A program made the translations under genes and the position numbers. The notes under the pieces were generated by a model, which did no database searches, was not told the DNA's origin, and saw only the letters and a program-made list of their open reading frames with translations. Below are positions 43,085 to 52,845 of a DNA stretch of 64,000 bases, piece after piece. Origin of the DNA: HXMU1420-13 sp965228545 (GTDB lineage: Bacteria; Bacteroidota; Rhodothermia; Balneolales; Balneolaceae); assembly GCA_965228545.1 (NCBI GenBank), contig OZ245822.1, positions 3,596,001 through 3,660,000 of the forward strand, written 5' to 3'. Position 1 is the first letter of the stretch. The number at the start of each line of letters is the position of its first letter.

Positions 43085-44997
43085 GCAACGAAAGCACTCA
43101 AAACTCAGAACTCAACACTCAAAACTCATATCTAAACATGGACATGCTGCGGTTCACAACAGCAGGTTCTGTGGATGATGGCAAAAGTACCTTAATTGGT
43201 CGATTACTTTATGATTCAAAATCGATCTTTGAAGATCAGATGGAGGCCATCGAGAAAACCAGTAAAAGCAGTGGTGAGGAAGAAGTAAATCTTGCTTTAT
43301 TAACCGATGGTTTAAAAGCAGAGCGTGAGCAAAAAATCACTATTGATGTTGCTTACCGTTACTTCGCAACACCAAAGAGAAAATTTATCATTGCGGATAC
43401 TCCGGGTCATACTCAGTACACTCGAAACATGGTTACGGGCGCTTCCACCGCTGATTTGGCGATTATTTTAGTAGACGCTTCTAAAGGCATTCTTACGCAA
43501 TCTCGGAGGCACGCATTCATATCGTCATTGTTAAGAATACCACATTTAGTGGTTGCTGTTAATAAGATGGACTTGGTGGATTACAGCGAAGAGGTTTTTG
43601 AAGAGATTGTTGCCGACTTTGAAGAATTCGCACGTAAATTAGAAGTGAATGATGTTACTTTTATTCCGATATCTGCCCTAAACGGTGATAATGTGGTGGA
43701 TAAATCAGACCGCATGGACTGGTACAATGGATCTACCTTACTCCACCATCTAGAAACTGTAAAAGTAGATGCTGCCGACAATGTGGTCGATTTCCGCTTT
43801 CCGGTACAGTATGTAATCCGACCCGGAATGCATTTCCGCGGATTCTCCGGGCAGGTTGCTTCAGGTAGAATTCGCCCCGGTGATGAAATTAAAGTGTTGC
43901 CTTCAGGTTTAACATCCAAGGTAAAAGCATTAGTTACTCGTGGTGGCAATCTAGAAATAGCCTATCCAAGAGATTCTGTTACAATAACCATCGAAGACGA
44001 AATTGATATTTCTCGCGGTGATATGATTGTTCGTAAAGATAATGTGCCAACGATCAGAAATGAGTTTGAGTCGTATTTATGTTGGATGAACGAAAAAGCT
44101 CTGGATGTAAATAAGCAATACATCCTACAACATACATCGAAACAAGTTCAGGTATTTATTGATGATATTATCTACCGAATGAATGTTGATACCTTGAACC
44201 GAGAAGACGCCAAGAATCTGAATCTAAACGAAATTGGACGGGTTAAACTAAAAACGAGTCAACCCATTTTTTTTGATCCCTATCAGGTAAACCAGAAAAC
44301 CGGAAGCTTCATTATCATTGATCCTGCCACCAATGTAACGGTAGGTGCAGGAATGATTCGTGCAGGGTCAACAGTATCGAAAGAAATAGGTGAAGAAAAA
44401 CGAACTGAGCTTGTATCGCCTAATGTAACTTGGGAACCATGGAATATTTCGCGTGAGGAACGCGAAACACGAAATGGCCAAAAAGCCAAAGTGCTATGGT
44501 TTACCGGTATTTCCGGAGCAGGAAAAAGTACAATAGCCAAAGCCTTAGAAAAGAAGCTTTGGGAAGATGGCAAGCAAACCGTGCTTTTAGATGGCGATCA
44601 AGTACGACATGGTTTAAATGGCGATTTAGGATTCAGTCCTAACGACCGCAAAGAAAATATTAGACGCGTTGGACACCTTTCACGCTTATTCTTTGAACAT
44701 GGAAACATCGTACTTTGCACGTTCATCTCCCCATATAAAAACGACAGGGAATTCGTTAAATCATTATTTCCAACGGAAGCTGATTTTATAGAAATTCGTG
44801 TAACCTGTTCCCCAAACACAGCGCAACTCCGCGACCCAAAAGGATTATACGCGAAGGCAGTAGCCGGTGAGATTACCAACTTAACAGGGTATGATGCAGA
44901 GTATGAAGCACCTGAAAATGCTACCCTAACCATTAATACCGATGAAATGAGTGTTGATGAGGCTATTGAGGTGCTTTGTAAAGTTGTGAGTGATTAA
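43081..44997 (+). CDS. cysNC: Bifunctional CysN-CysC: sulfate adenylyltransferase large subunit and APS kinase
   Basis: 638 residues. CysN part: GSVDDGKSTLIGRLLYDSK (P-loop), DTPGHTQYTRNM and NKMDL (GTPase motifs). CysC part from ~residue 465: GISGAGKSTIAKALEKKL (P-loop), GFSPNDRKENIRRVGHLSRL and RDPKGLYAKAVAGEI. GTP hydrolysis drives APS formation; APS kinase then makes PAPS. The family usually starts at MDMLRFTTAGS (ATG at 43138). The 19 residues before it (STQNSELNTQNSYLN) are a translated form of the flanking ACTCAAAACTC repeat, so the insertion may have supplied a new start. No PAPS reductase is nearby. Confidence 0.93.
   Translation: MSNESTQNSELNTQNSYLNMDMLRFTTAGSVDDGKSTLIGRLLYDSKSIFEDQMEAIEKTSKSSGEEEVNLALLTDGLKAEREQKITIDVAYRYFATPKRKFIIADTPGHTQYTRNMVTGASTADLAIILVDASKGILTQSRRHAFISSLLRIPHLVVAVNKMDLVDYSEEVFEEIVADFEEFARKLEVNDVTFIPISALNGDNVVDKSDRMDWYNGSTLLHHLETVKVDAADNVVDFRFPVQYVIRPGMHFRGFSGQVASGRIRPGDEIKVLPSGLTSKVKALVTRGGNLEIAYPRDSVTITIEDEIDISRGDMIVRKDNVPTIRNEFESYLCWMNEKALDVNKQYILQHTSKQVQVFIDDIIYRMNVDTLNREDAKNLNLNEIGRVKLKTSQPIFFDPYQVNQKTGSFIIIDPATNVTVGAGMIRAGSTVSKEIGEEKRTELVSPNVTWEPWNISREERETRNGQKAKVLWFTGISGAGKSTIAKALEKKLWEDGKQTVLLDGDQVRHGLNGDLGFSPNDRKENIRRVGHLSRLFFEHGNIVLCTFISPYKNDREFVKSLFPTEADFIEIRVTCSPNTAQLRDPKGLYAKAVAGEITNLTGYDAEYEAPENATLTINTDEMSVDEAIEVLCKVVSD
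43095..43128 (+). repeat. CACTCAAAACTC repeat, right flank of the inserted gene, translated as the CysN N-terminus
   Basis: Repeated CACTCAAAACTC, ACTCAGAACTCA and ACACTCAAAACTCA inside the first codons of cysNC, the inverted counterpart of 42643-42675. Confidence 0.75.
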
Positions 44998-45638
44998 TTT
45001 TGATTATTCAGTGATGGAATTCGAGTTACTGGCAAACAAAATATTTCTAATAGACTAGTATTCTGATCCGCCATCTGGCGCAGAAGAATCTATCATACTA
45101 AGTAAATCAGTCAAATACAGCTATTCAAGTCCATTGTATTCTGAAAAGATCAGATATTAGGATGATTTATATCTCAAAGCGTTGGTTCTAATTCAACTAA
45201 AAACTCTACACTTTTCACTCTGCCGAAGGCATGCCTTTGGCAAAAACACCAAAGCTCCACTTTGCTCTAAGTCATTTCCATGATGGCGGGAATCTGAAGT
45301 GGCACTATTTGATATTTAGAGCTTTCAGCCTATTCATCATGAACACCCTTACGTAAATACAAACACCAGTCATTCTGAGCCATGCTTTAGAGTGGCGAAG
45401 AATCCACCACGTTAAGAAGTTTGCCAAATTTTGGCCCACTGGTACGTAGCCTTTTTTAAACTCATAACCCATGTCGATATTTTCGCTCAAAAAGTATTTG
45501 CCAGAATCCAACTAAAAACTTTCAACCAACGAAGCATTATGCGTAGTAGGTCAAGACTAATCACTCAAAACTAGACAAACTAAGTTTTTTCTTCAGAGTA
45601 GTTTCTTTATCCTTGATATAATTTAAAAGCTAAAATCT
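44998..45638. other. 641-bp non-coding region with degenerate repeats between cysNC and rfbA
   Basis: No credible gene: the only sizeable frame (68 codons, minus) lacks family features. It contains a near-palindrome GCCGAAGGCATGCCTTTGGC near 45232, degenerate AGAATC-bearing blocks (around 45070, 45290, 45400), CAACTAAAAACT direct repeats at 45194-45205 and 45509-45520, and an AATCACTCAAAACTA copy near 45560 related to the repeats beside cysN. It looks like a graveyard of small intergenic elements at the border between sulfate and polysaccharide genes. Confidence 0.6.
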
Positions 45639-46502
45639 ATGAAAGGAATCGTACTAGCAGGTGGATCGGGCACACGGCTTTACCCTGTTACAAAAGCAAT
45701 CAGTAAACAGCTAATGCCGGTTTATGATAAACCTATGATTTATTATCCTTTATCGGTATTAATGCTGGGAGGAATAAAAGAAATTCTAATTATAACGACT
45801 CCTGAGGATAGAGACAGTTTTAAGCGATTATTAAAAGATGGTAGCGAATGGGGTATATCTATTAATTACGAAGTTCAGCCAAAACCAGAAGGCCTGGCCC
45901 AAGCATTTATTATAGGAGAAGATTTTATTGGTGATGATGATGTATCCATGATTTTAGGCGATAATATATTTTATGGTCCACGTTTTGGCGAAATTATTAA
46001 ACAATGCATCTTCAGCCTAAATGGAGCTACAGTTTTTGGCTACCAAGTAAGCGACCCTGAACGATTTGGAGTTGTAGAAATGGGTGAAAACAATCAGGCA
46101 GTTTCGATAGAGGAAAAGCCGACTAACCCAAAATCTGATCTTGCTGTAACAGGACTATATATTTATGATAACAGCGTAGTTGATATAGCAAAATCGATTA
46201 AACCAAGTGCAAGAGGAGAGCTTGAAATTACGTCAGTTAATGCAAATTATTTGGAAAACGGTAAGCTAAACGTTCAAAGACTAGGGCGAGGATATGCTTG
46301 GTTAGATACAGGAACCCATGATGCAATGATGGAAGCTGCACAATTTGTGGAGATTATTGAGCGCCGCCAAGGTTATAAAATTGCTTGCCTCGAAGAAATA
46401 GCCTGGCGCAATGGTTGGATTGATGAGGCTAAGTTACTTCAAAAAGCTGAAGAGCTTAATAAAAATGGTTATGGGCAGTATTTGAGGAAGTTGATTAAGT
46501 AA
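45639..46502 (+). CDS. rfbA: Glucose-1-phosphate thymidylyltransferase RfbA/RmlA
   Basis: 287 residues, the usual RmlA length. MKGIVLAGGSGTRLYPVTKA is the nucleotide-binding start, then SKQLMPVYDKPMIYYPLSVL, ILGDNIFYG and RGYAWLDTGTHDAMMEAAQF. It makes dTDP-glucose, the precursor of dTDP-rhamnose and other deoxysugars. The rmlB, C and D genes are not in this window. It opens the polysaccharide region but is 230 bp away from the next gene, so may be transcribed alone. Confidence 0.96.
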   Translation: MKGIVLAGGSGTRLYPVTKAISKQLMPVYDKPMIYYPLSVLMLGGIKEILIITTPEDRDSFKRLLKDGSEWGISINYEVQPKPEGLAQAFIIGEDFIGDDDVSMILGDNIFYGPRFGEIIKQCIFSLNGATVFGYQVSDPERFGVVEMGENNQAVSIEEKPTNPKSDLAVTGLYIYDNSVVDIAKSIKPSARGELEITSVNANYLENGKLNVQRLGRGYAWLDTGTHDAMMEAAQFVEIIERRQGYKIACLEEIAWRNGWIDEAKLLQKAEELNKNGYGQYLRKLIK

Positions 46503-46732
46503 CTTATGTGATATTTATTGAATAAATCAAAATAAAACAAATGGTTAATATAAGTTCATGTGTAAAAATTTAGTATTCGTAATTAACAGTGAAAAGCTCA
46601 TCATAAATGGGGATAAATTTTATTCTGCTTAAAACGTTATTGAAGAAACATTAGTCATATATAATCAGATATGTTTATATTGGATTCTGTAGAAATTTTT
46701 TAGATCAAAAAGGCTATAAATTAACTAATCTG

Positions 46733-49462
46733 TTGAAGAATCTTCTATTATTGCTGACGCTCGTTAGTGTGGGGGTATTAGTACCTGCAAGTGTCAAGTC
46801 TCAAACAATACAACAAGAATTACAACGCCGAGGACTAACATTCCAACAGGCACAACAGTTAGCTCGGCAAGCTGGGGTAAATCCTAACAATCCATCTGAG
46901 TTAGCTGAGTTTGCCAGAGCTAATGGTGTTCCTGAAGCTCAAATACAAGAATATCTTTCACAATTTGATGCTTTGAATGGTGATGGAAATGGTGAAACTG
47001 AGCAAGGCGTTGTTGATCTTTCGGGTTCAACTGTATCAACTTCTGATATTATAGAAGATATAGATACAACTGATCAGGTAAATGAACCGACAACATCTAG
47101 TCCTGCAAATAATGGAATCCCATACTTTGGATATGATATTTTCTCTGATGTCCCCGATCCCTTTCTACCAAGTGCCGTTGGCCCGGTAGATGAAGGTTAT
47201 GTGATTGGTCCGGACGATGAATTTAGGTTAACTATGTGGGGAGCTACAGAGCTTCAGTACGAACTTGCAGTGGACGCCGAAGGTAGAACCTTTATTCCAT
47301 CGATTGGTTTAGTAACAGTTGCCGGGAAATCACTGAGGGATTTACGTGAATCGTTAAAGAATACGCTTTCCAGAAGTTATTCGGGATTAATGAAAGATCC
47401 CCCGACAATATTTATGGATGTTACTGTAACAAGGTTTAAACCGATAGAGTTATTTGTACTAGGGGAAGTGAAAAATCCTGGTGGGTATACGTTTACTAGT
47501 AATTCATCTCTTTTTAATGTGTTATATGGTATTGGAGGCCCGGAAACATCTGGTTCACTAAGAGATGTAAGAATTATTAGGGGTGGTAAAACAATTGCTA
47601 GCGTTGATCTTTACGATTTATTAATTAATGGAGAGGAGGGAGAGTCTATTACATTACTAAACAATGATAGAATATTTATTCCTCCTCGAAAGAACGAAGT
47701 TTCGGTTACAGGTGGGGTAAAAAGAGAAGCAATTTTTGAAATACTAAATGGGGAGAGTATAGGCGACCTAATTAAATATGCTGGAGGACTATCTGCAGAA
47801 GCATATGTTGATCGTTATCAAATCAGAAGAGTTATACCTTTTAATGAAAGAACGGATCCTAGTATTGCTAGAGAGTTAATTGACAGATCTCTTAAAGAGG
47901 ATCTAAACAATAATACAACGATAAATTTTAACGACGGTGATGAAGTCAGGATATTATCGATCACAGATATACTGCCAAATGTTGTAGAAATTAATGGTGG
48001 TGTATATCAACCCGGTAGTTACAGTATATCAGAAAACATTCGTACAATTAGTGATTTAATTTTAGCTGCCGATAGTCTTAGAGATAATGCATATACTCTA
48101 AAAGCAGACCTAGTACGAACCAATCCAAATAACACCCAATCATTTATTTCAATTAATCTAATAGCAGCATTAAAGGGCGACCCAAGTAACGATATAGTAT
48201 TAAGAGAAAAGGATGTTCTACAAATATATACTAGGGAGGATATCGAATCAAATTATACTGTAAGTATAACTGGTGCTGTTAGAAATGATGTTGAAGTTAG
48301 TTGGAAATCAAATCTTAGAGTATTTGATCTACTGTTCCAAGCTGGAGGGCTTTTTGATGAAGAGTACCGTGAAACGGTATTGTTAGAAAGAGCAGATCTT
48401 ATTAGGCTTAATGGTGATGGACTTTCAACCACAATTATCCCATTTGATCTTGAGGAGGCCTTACAAGGGGAAGGCTTTGGGTTATCACTATTAGAACCTC
48501 AAGATAGAATAATAGTTTATGCAAAAAACGTACAGGAAATTATAGGTAAGCATGTAAATATTTCGGGAAGTGTTAAGCAACCAGGTAGATATCAGTTCAG
48601 TGATGGTATGACTTTAGCTGATTTAATATTGGCTTCAGGAGGGTTTTTAGAGGATGCCTCCGTTAGTTTAATTGAAATTACGAGAAATATTGAATCTGAT
48701 GATTTTTCTTTAAAAGCTGTAACGGAAGTATTCAATTTGCTCGAATCTTCAGAGAATAACCGGTTCTATACTAGTGATATTTTTTGGGAGTTAATCGAAA
48801 ATGCAAAAAAGATAGAATTATCACATAGAGATGAGATTTATGTTAGAAAAAACCCTCAATATGAGATTCAAAGGTCTGTTACTCTAACTGGTGAGGTTCT
48901 TTATCCAGGTAAGTATACAATTTTAAGTGAAAATGAAATGTTATCTAGCATTATTAAGAGAGCAGGTGGTTTAACGCCCGAAGCATATCCGGAAGGCTCA
49001 AGAATGTTGAGAGATAGCAATGATGTTATTATTGAGCTAGAAAAGATAATTAATAATGACCGAAAAGCAGACGTTTACATACAGGAAGGAGATATTATTA
49101 CGATACCGCCTAGGCCGGGAGTTGTTTTAGTTACCGGTAATGTTGCTTTAGATGGATTTTTTAAATACCAACCAGAACAGAGGTTAACCTACTATTATAA
49201 TCAGGCAGGAGGTATGCAACCAAATACTTTTAAATATTTACTGTTAACCCAAGCAAATGGGGCAACTTACAGAGTTAAAAGAAAAGGGGTGTTTAAAAAG
49301 AATCCAATCGTTGAAGATGGTGCTGTAATTCGAGCTATTTTTGAACCGGAACCACAGCAAACTGATAAACCAACGATACGAGAAGTTTTTACTGAAACAG
49401 CTGCGCTACTCACAACAGGGCTTACAGTAATATTTTTGATAGAAAGTATTAGGTCCAATTAA
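46733..49462 (+). CDS. Wza-like polysaccharide export protein with SLBB repeats
   Basis: 909 residues starting with TTG (46733); no in-frame ATG fits, and the signal peptide KNLLLLLTLVSVGVLVPASV begins there. After a Gln-rich N-terminal segment (LQRRGLTFQQAQQLARQAGV) comes the Poly_export domain (YVIGPDDEFRLTMWG), then several SLBB repeats (for example VEINGGVYQPGSYSISENIR and VNISGSVKQPGRYQFSDGMT), and a C-terminal membrane helix (ALLTTGLTVIFLIESIRSN). It forms the outer-membrane exit channel for capsule or exopolysaccharide. Partner Wzz follows. Confidence 0.87.
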   Translation: MKNLLLLLTLVSVGVLVPASVKSQTIQQELQRRGLTFQQAQQLARQAGVNPNNPSELAEFARANGVPEAQIQEYLSQFDALNGDGNGETEQGVVDLSGSTVSTSDIIEDIDTTDQVNEPTTSSPANNGIPYFGYDIFSDVPDPFLPSAVGPVDEGYVIGPDDEFRLTMWGATELQYELAVDAEGRTFIPSIGLVTVAGKSLRDLRESLKNTLSRSYSGLMKDPPTIFMDVTVTRFKPIELFVLGEVKNPGGYTFTSNSSLFNVLYGIGGPETSGSLRDVRIIRGGKTIASVDLYDLLINGEEGESITLLNNDRIFIPPRKNEVSVTGGVKREAIFEILNGESIGDLIKYAGGLSAEAYVDRYQIRRVIPFNERTDPSIARELIDRSLKEDLNNNTTINFNDGDEVRILSITDILPNVVEINGGVYQPGSYSISENIRTISDLILAADSLRDNAYTLKADLVRTNPNNTQSFISINLIAALKGDPSNDIVLREKDVLQIYTREDIESNYTVSITGAVRNDVEVSWKSNLRVFDLLFQAGGLFDEEYRETVLLERADLIRLNGDGLSTTIIPFDLEEALQGEGFGLSLLEPQDRIIVYAKNVQEIIGKHVNISGSVKQPGRYQFSDGMTLADLILASGGFLEDASVSLIEITRNIESDDFSLKAVTEVFNLLESSENNRFYTSDIFWELIENAKKIELSHRDEIYVRKNPQYEIQRSVTLTGEVLYPGKYTILSENEMLSSIIKRAGGLTPEAYPEGSRMLRDSNDVIIELEKIINNDRKADVYIQEGDIITIPPRPGVVLVTGNVALDGFFKYQPEQRLTYYYNQAGGMQPNTFKYLLLTQANGATYRVKRKGVFKKNPIVEDGAVIRAIFEPEPQQTDKPTIREVFTETAALLTTGLTVIFLIESIRSN

Positions 49463-49495
49463 TGGTTACGCTAAATACTATAATAAATAACAGGT

Positions 49496-50659
49496 ATGGC
49501 TCAAGAATTTAAGCTTGTTCCTGTAGAAATAGAAGAGGATGAAATTGAATTTGATTTGATTTACCTCCTAAATACTCTATGGAAGAATAGGTTAACAATA
49601 ATAAAATTTATATCTATAGCTATTTTGATTGGCTTATACACTGCTGTATTTAGCCAAAAAGAGTATGAAGCTTCTGCTACATTGATGCCAGAGTATAGTA
49701 CAGATAGTCAGACAGGTGCATCTAGCTTATTGCAACAATATGGTGGTTTATTGGGGTTGAGCTCTGGTAGCTATAGTGCTAATAGCAATGCAATTAGAGT
49801 TGACTTATATCCCAAAGTAGTTGAAAGTTTAACTTTTCAACGAAATCTGATAAATCAAGATTTTTATTTCTCTCTCTATGATACAACTGTAACAATTTTT
49901 GAGTTTTTTACAGAAGTTAAAGATCCTGATATCATATACTTAACAAAAGCATATACTTATAAGTTACCGTTAACTATTCTAAGCTTAATTCTTTCACAAG
50001 ATTCAAAAGAGGCTCAACCATTACCAGATACTAATGATACAAGTTCAGCAAAAGTTGAAGAGCCAACAATTGTGTCGTTATCTCAATTAGAATCAGAAAT
50101 AATCTCAGGTACAAAAGATAGAGTAACTGTTTCTCTAGATATGGAAACTGGTATAGTTTCAGTAAGTGTATTAATGCCAGATCCTATGGCTGCAGCACAG
50201 ATTGTAGAATTTACCATCCAAGAGTTAACTGAATACTTAGTAGAATATAGGACGGAAAAAGTATTAACTGATCTGAAGTTTATTGAGGAACAACTAGGTA
50301 TAGCGGAGTTAAGATTTGAAGAGATTCAAATAGAATTAGCTGAATTCAGAGATAGCAATCAAGGAAGGCTTACAGCAAGAGCAAGAACGGAAGAACAAAG
50401 ATTAAATTCTGAATATGATATTGCATTTAATTTAAAGAATTCACTCACTCAGCGTTACGAAGACGCAAAGTTAAAAGTACAAGAAGAAACACCAGTATTT
50501 AAAGTTTTAGAACCTGCCTGGGTACCTCTAGAAGAAGTCCAACCTAGGCGAGCATTGATAATGATTGTATATACTTTTCTCGGTGGTTTCTTAAGTATTG
50601 TTTGGATATTCGGAAAGATTGTTTGGGATACTCAAAAAACAAAAATTTTTAAAGATTAA
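49496..50659 (+). CDS. Wzz-type chain-length determinant/polysaccharide co-polymerase
   Basis: 387 residues. Two membrane segments near residues 33-53 (LTIIKFISIAILIGLYTAVF) and 357-376 (RALIMIVYTFLGGFLSIVWI), with a long coiled-coil periplasmic part (VEYRTEKVLTDLKFIEEQLG) and a proline-containing segment before the second helix, the Wzz layout. No cytoplasmic tyrosine kinase domain is present. It should set polymer length together with the SLBB export channel, whose gene ends 33 bp upstream. Confidence 0.85.
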   Translation: MAQEFKLVPVEIEEDEIEFDLIYLLNTLWKNRLTIIKFISIAILIGLYTAVFSQKEYEASATLMPEYSTDSQTGASSLLQQYGGLLGLSSGSYSANSNAIRVDLYPKVVESLTFQRNLINQDFYFSLYDTTVTIFEFFTEVKDPDIIYLTKAYTYKLPLTILSLILSQDSKEAQPLPDTNDTSSAKVEEPTIVSLSQLESEIISGTKDRVTVSLDMETGIVSVSVLMPDPMAAAQIVEFTIQELTEYLVEYRTEKVLTDLKFIEEQLGIAELRFEEIQIELAEFRDSNQGRLTARARTEEQRLNSEYDIAFNLKNSLTQRYEDAKLKVQEETPVFKVLEPAWVPLEEVQPRRALIMIVYTFLGGFLSIVWIFGKIVWDTQKTKIFKD

Positions 50660-50697
50660 TATTGGTAATTAATTACAAACTGAATTGAGATTATTTT

Positions 50698-51684
50698 ATG
50701 GTACATAACTTGGATAATAAAAAAATACTTGTAATCGGAGGATCTGGTTTTATTGGTAGCTTCGTAGTTGCAGAACTGCTAAAACATCCGGTAAAAGAAG
50801 TTGTTATTTATGATAACTTTACAAGAGGTAAATATGATAATATATCCGATTCACTGGAAGATGATCGTTGCACTGTATTTCCATATGGCGGAGATGTAAA
50901 AGATCTTGATATTCTAGATAAAGCTTTTGAAGGGGTAGATTATGTGTTTCACCTTGCTGCAATGTGGTTACTTCATTGCAAAGATTTTCCGCGCACTGCT
51001 TTTGAAGTAAATATAGCAGGCACCTTTAACGTGTTGGAAGCATGTGTGAAACACAAAGTAAAGAAATTGATCTATTCTTCATCAGCTTCTGTTTATGGTG
51101 ATGCTGTAGAAGTTCCTATGACTGAGGATCATCCTTTTAACAACACTAATTTTTATGGTGCAACTAAAATTGCTGGCGAAGCTATGTGTACAGCGTTTAA
51201 TGATCGTTACGGACTCGAAGTAATAGGGCTAAGGTACATGAACGTATATGGCCCTGGTCAAGATCAACATGCAGTATATACTGGTGTAGTTCCAATAATG
51301 TTGAATAAAATTGAAGCGAACGAAGCTCCAGTGATTAATGGTGATGGAAGTCAGGCATATGACTTTATATATGTCGAAGATGTAGCTAAGGCAAACATCG
51401 ACGCATTAGTTTCGGATACTAAATTTGGGTTTTATAATGTTGGTACAGAAGTGCAAACTAGTATAAAAGAGCTGTGTGACACTATTCTAGATTTAAAGAA
51501 GTCTGAACTCAAAGTTCAGTATAAACCTTACCCTAAAGATGATGCACGCCAGTATGTTCAAAACCGAATTGGGTCAGCCGTTAAAGCTCGTGAAGAAATC
51601 GGATTTGAATACTCCTACAATCTAGAACAAGGTTTGCAACGCCTCATCGATTGGAGAATCAGTAAAGGCATAGATAAAGCATAA
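50698..51684 (+). CDS. NAD-dependent nucleotide-sugar epimerase/dehydratase
   Basis: 328 residues of the extended SDR family. KKILVIGGSGFIGSFVVAEL binds NAD, and FYGATKIAGEAMC carries the catalytic Tyr-x3-Lys with SSSASVYGDAVEVPMTE upstream. RYMNVYGPGQDQHAVYTGVV is typical of UDP-glucose-4-epimerase-like enzymes. The substrate is unknown; the next genes (aminotransferase, AsnB) suggest synthesis of an amino or amide sugar. Confidence 0.88.
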   Translation: MVHNLDNKKILVIGGSGFIGSFVVAELLKHPVKEVVIYDNFTRGKYDNISDSLEDDRCTVFPYGGDVKDLDILDKAFEGVDYVFHLAAMWLLHCKDFPRTAFEVNIAGTFNVLEACVKHKVKKLIYSSSASVYGDAVEVPMTEDHPFNNTNFYGATKIAGEAMCTAFNDRYGLEVIGLRYMNVYGPGQDQHAVYTGVVPIMLNKIEANEAPVINGDGSQAYDFIYVEDVAKANIDALVSDTKFGFYNVGTEVQTSIKELCDTILDLKKSELKVQYKPYPKDDARQYVQNRIGSAVKAREEIGFEYSYNLEQGLQRLIDWRISKGIDKA

Positions 51685-51696
51685 GAGACTATAGTA

Positions 51697-52845
51697 ATGA
51701 GTTATAACATACCTCTAATTAAACCCTACATCACTCAAGACATAAAGAACCATGTTCTTGAAGTATTGGATAGTGGTTATCTCACAGAAGGGCCAGTTAC
51801 TCGTGAGTTCGAGCAAACTTTGCGGGACTATATCGGATGTGAAAGCCTTGTAGCTGTTACGTCTGCCACTACAGGATTGGAAATGGCATTAAGAGCATTA
51901 GCAATTGGTCCTGGAGATGAGGTCATCGTTCCTGATTATACCTACCCGGCTACAGCGTCTGTGGTGCCGCTAGTAGGGGCTAAAGCAATCATTGTTGATG
52001 TAGATAAAGATTCCATGCTCATTGACTATGATGCTATTGAAGCAGCTATTACGACGAATACCAAAGCAATTATTCCAGTTTCTTTGTTTGGGTTTCCATT
52101 AGATTATAATCGATTAAATGAGATTAAAGAAAAGCATAACCTATACATTATCGAAGATGCGGCTTGTTCAATTGGTGCAGAGTTCAATGGCGTAAAAGTT
52201 GGTAATCAGGCAGATATAACTATCTTTTCTTTGCACCCACGTAAATTTATCACTACAGGAGAGGGCGGAATCGTTTGTACCAACAATAGTGAACTTGGTG
52301 AGTGGATGAATTCATATAAGCATTTCGGTATGAATATGAATAATACAGCCCGCGAAGGAGTGCAATTCGATCTTATTGGGACCAACTTAAAACTCACTAA
52401 TATTCAAGCTGCTATTGGTCTTGGTCAGCTGAAACATATTAACCGTTTACTTTCAAAAAGACTGGAACTCGCAAAAAATTACGGAAAATTATTGTCGGGT
52501 GTTTATGGTGTACGAATCAATCCTATACTTGAAAACGACCGCTGTTCCCCTAACTGCGCCTGTGAAAAACCGGCTTGTGTGCACTCATATCAGACGTTCG
52601 CTGTATTCGTAGAGAACAGAGATCATATTATGAAAGAAATGCGTGCTCTTGGCATAGAGGTTCAAATTGGTACCTACGCGCTTCATATGCATAAAGCATT
52701 TCAGGAATCTGCAGAGATCAGTCTTTCTGGAAGTATGACTAACAGCAGGTGGTGTTATGACCATGCTCTTGCTCTTCCTATGTTTGATGATATGACATCG
52801 GATCAACAGGAAATTGTAGTCAAAGAGCTTAAAAAACTAATTTAA
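51697..52845 (+). CDS. DegT/DnrJ/EryC1/StrS sugar aminotransferase with a Cys cluster
   Basis: 382 residues. SLHPRKFITTGEGG holds the PLP Lys183; VPDYTYPATASVVPLVGAKA and EDAACSIGAEFNG are family motifs. It transfers an amino group to a keto-sugar nucleotide. Odd feature: NDRCSPNCACEKPACVHSYQ around 280-299 has Cys283, 287, 289 and 294, a metal-site-like cluster not typical of the family. It lies 12 bp after the epimerase gene and abuts asnB. Confidence 0.88.
   Translation: MSYNIPLIKPYITQDIKNHVLEVLDSGYLTEGPVTREFEQTLRDYIGCESLVAVTSATTGLEMALRALAIGPGDEVIVPDYTYPATASVVPLVGAKAIIVDVDKDSMLIDYDAIEAAITTNTKAIIPVSLFGFPLDYNRLNEIKEKHNLYIIEDAACSIGAEFNGVKVGNQADITIFSLHPRKFITTGEGGIVCTNNSELGEWMNSYKHFGMNMNNTAREGVQFDLIGTNLKLTNIQAAIGLGQLKHINRLLSKRLELAKNYGKLLSGVYGVRINPILENDRCSPNCACEKPACVHSYQTFAVFVENRDHIMKEMRALGIEVQIGTYALHMHKAFQESAEISLSGSMTNSRWCYDHALALPMFDDMTSDQQEIVVKELKKLI

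Noticed and set aside
45305..45511. 68-residue minus frame in the cysNC-rfbA gap
   Set aside because: No homology or motif recognised, overlaps degenerate repeats, and has no ribosome binding site.
46513..46527. ATTTATTGAATAAAT palindrome after rfbA as a terminator
   Set aside because: All-AT stem with no useful loop and no clear T-run; too weak to call.
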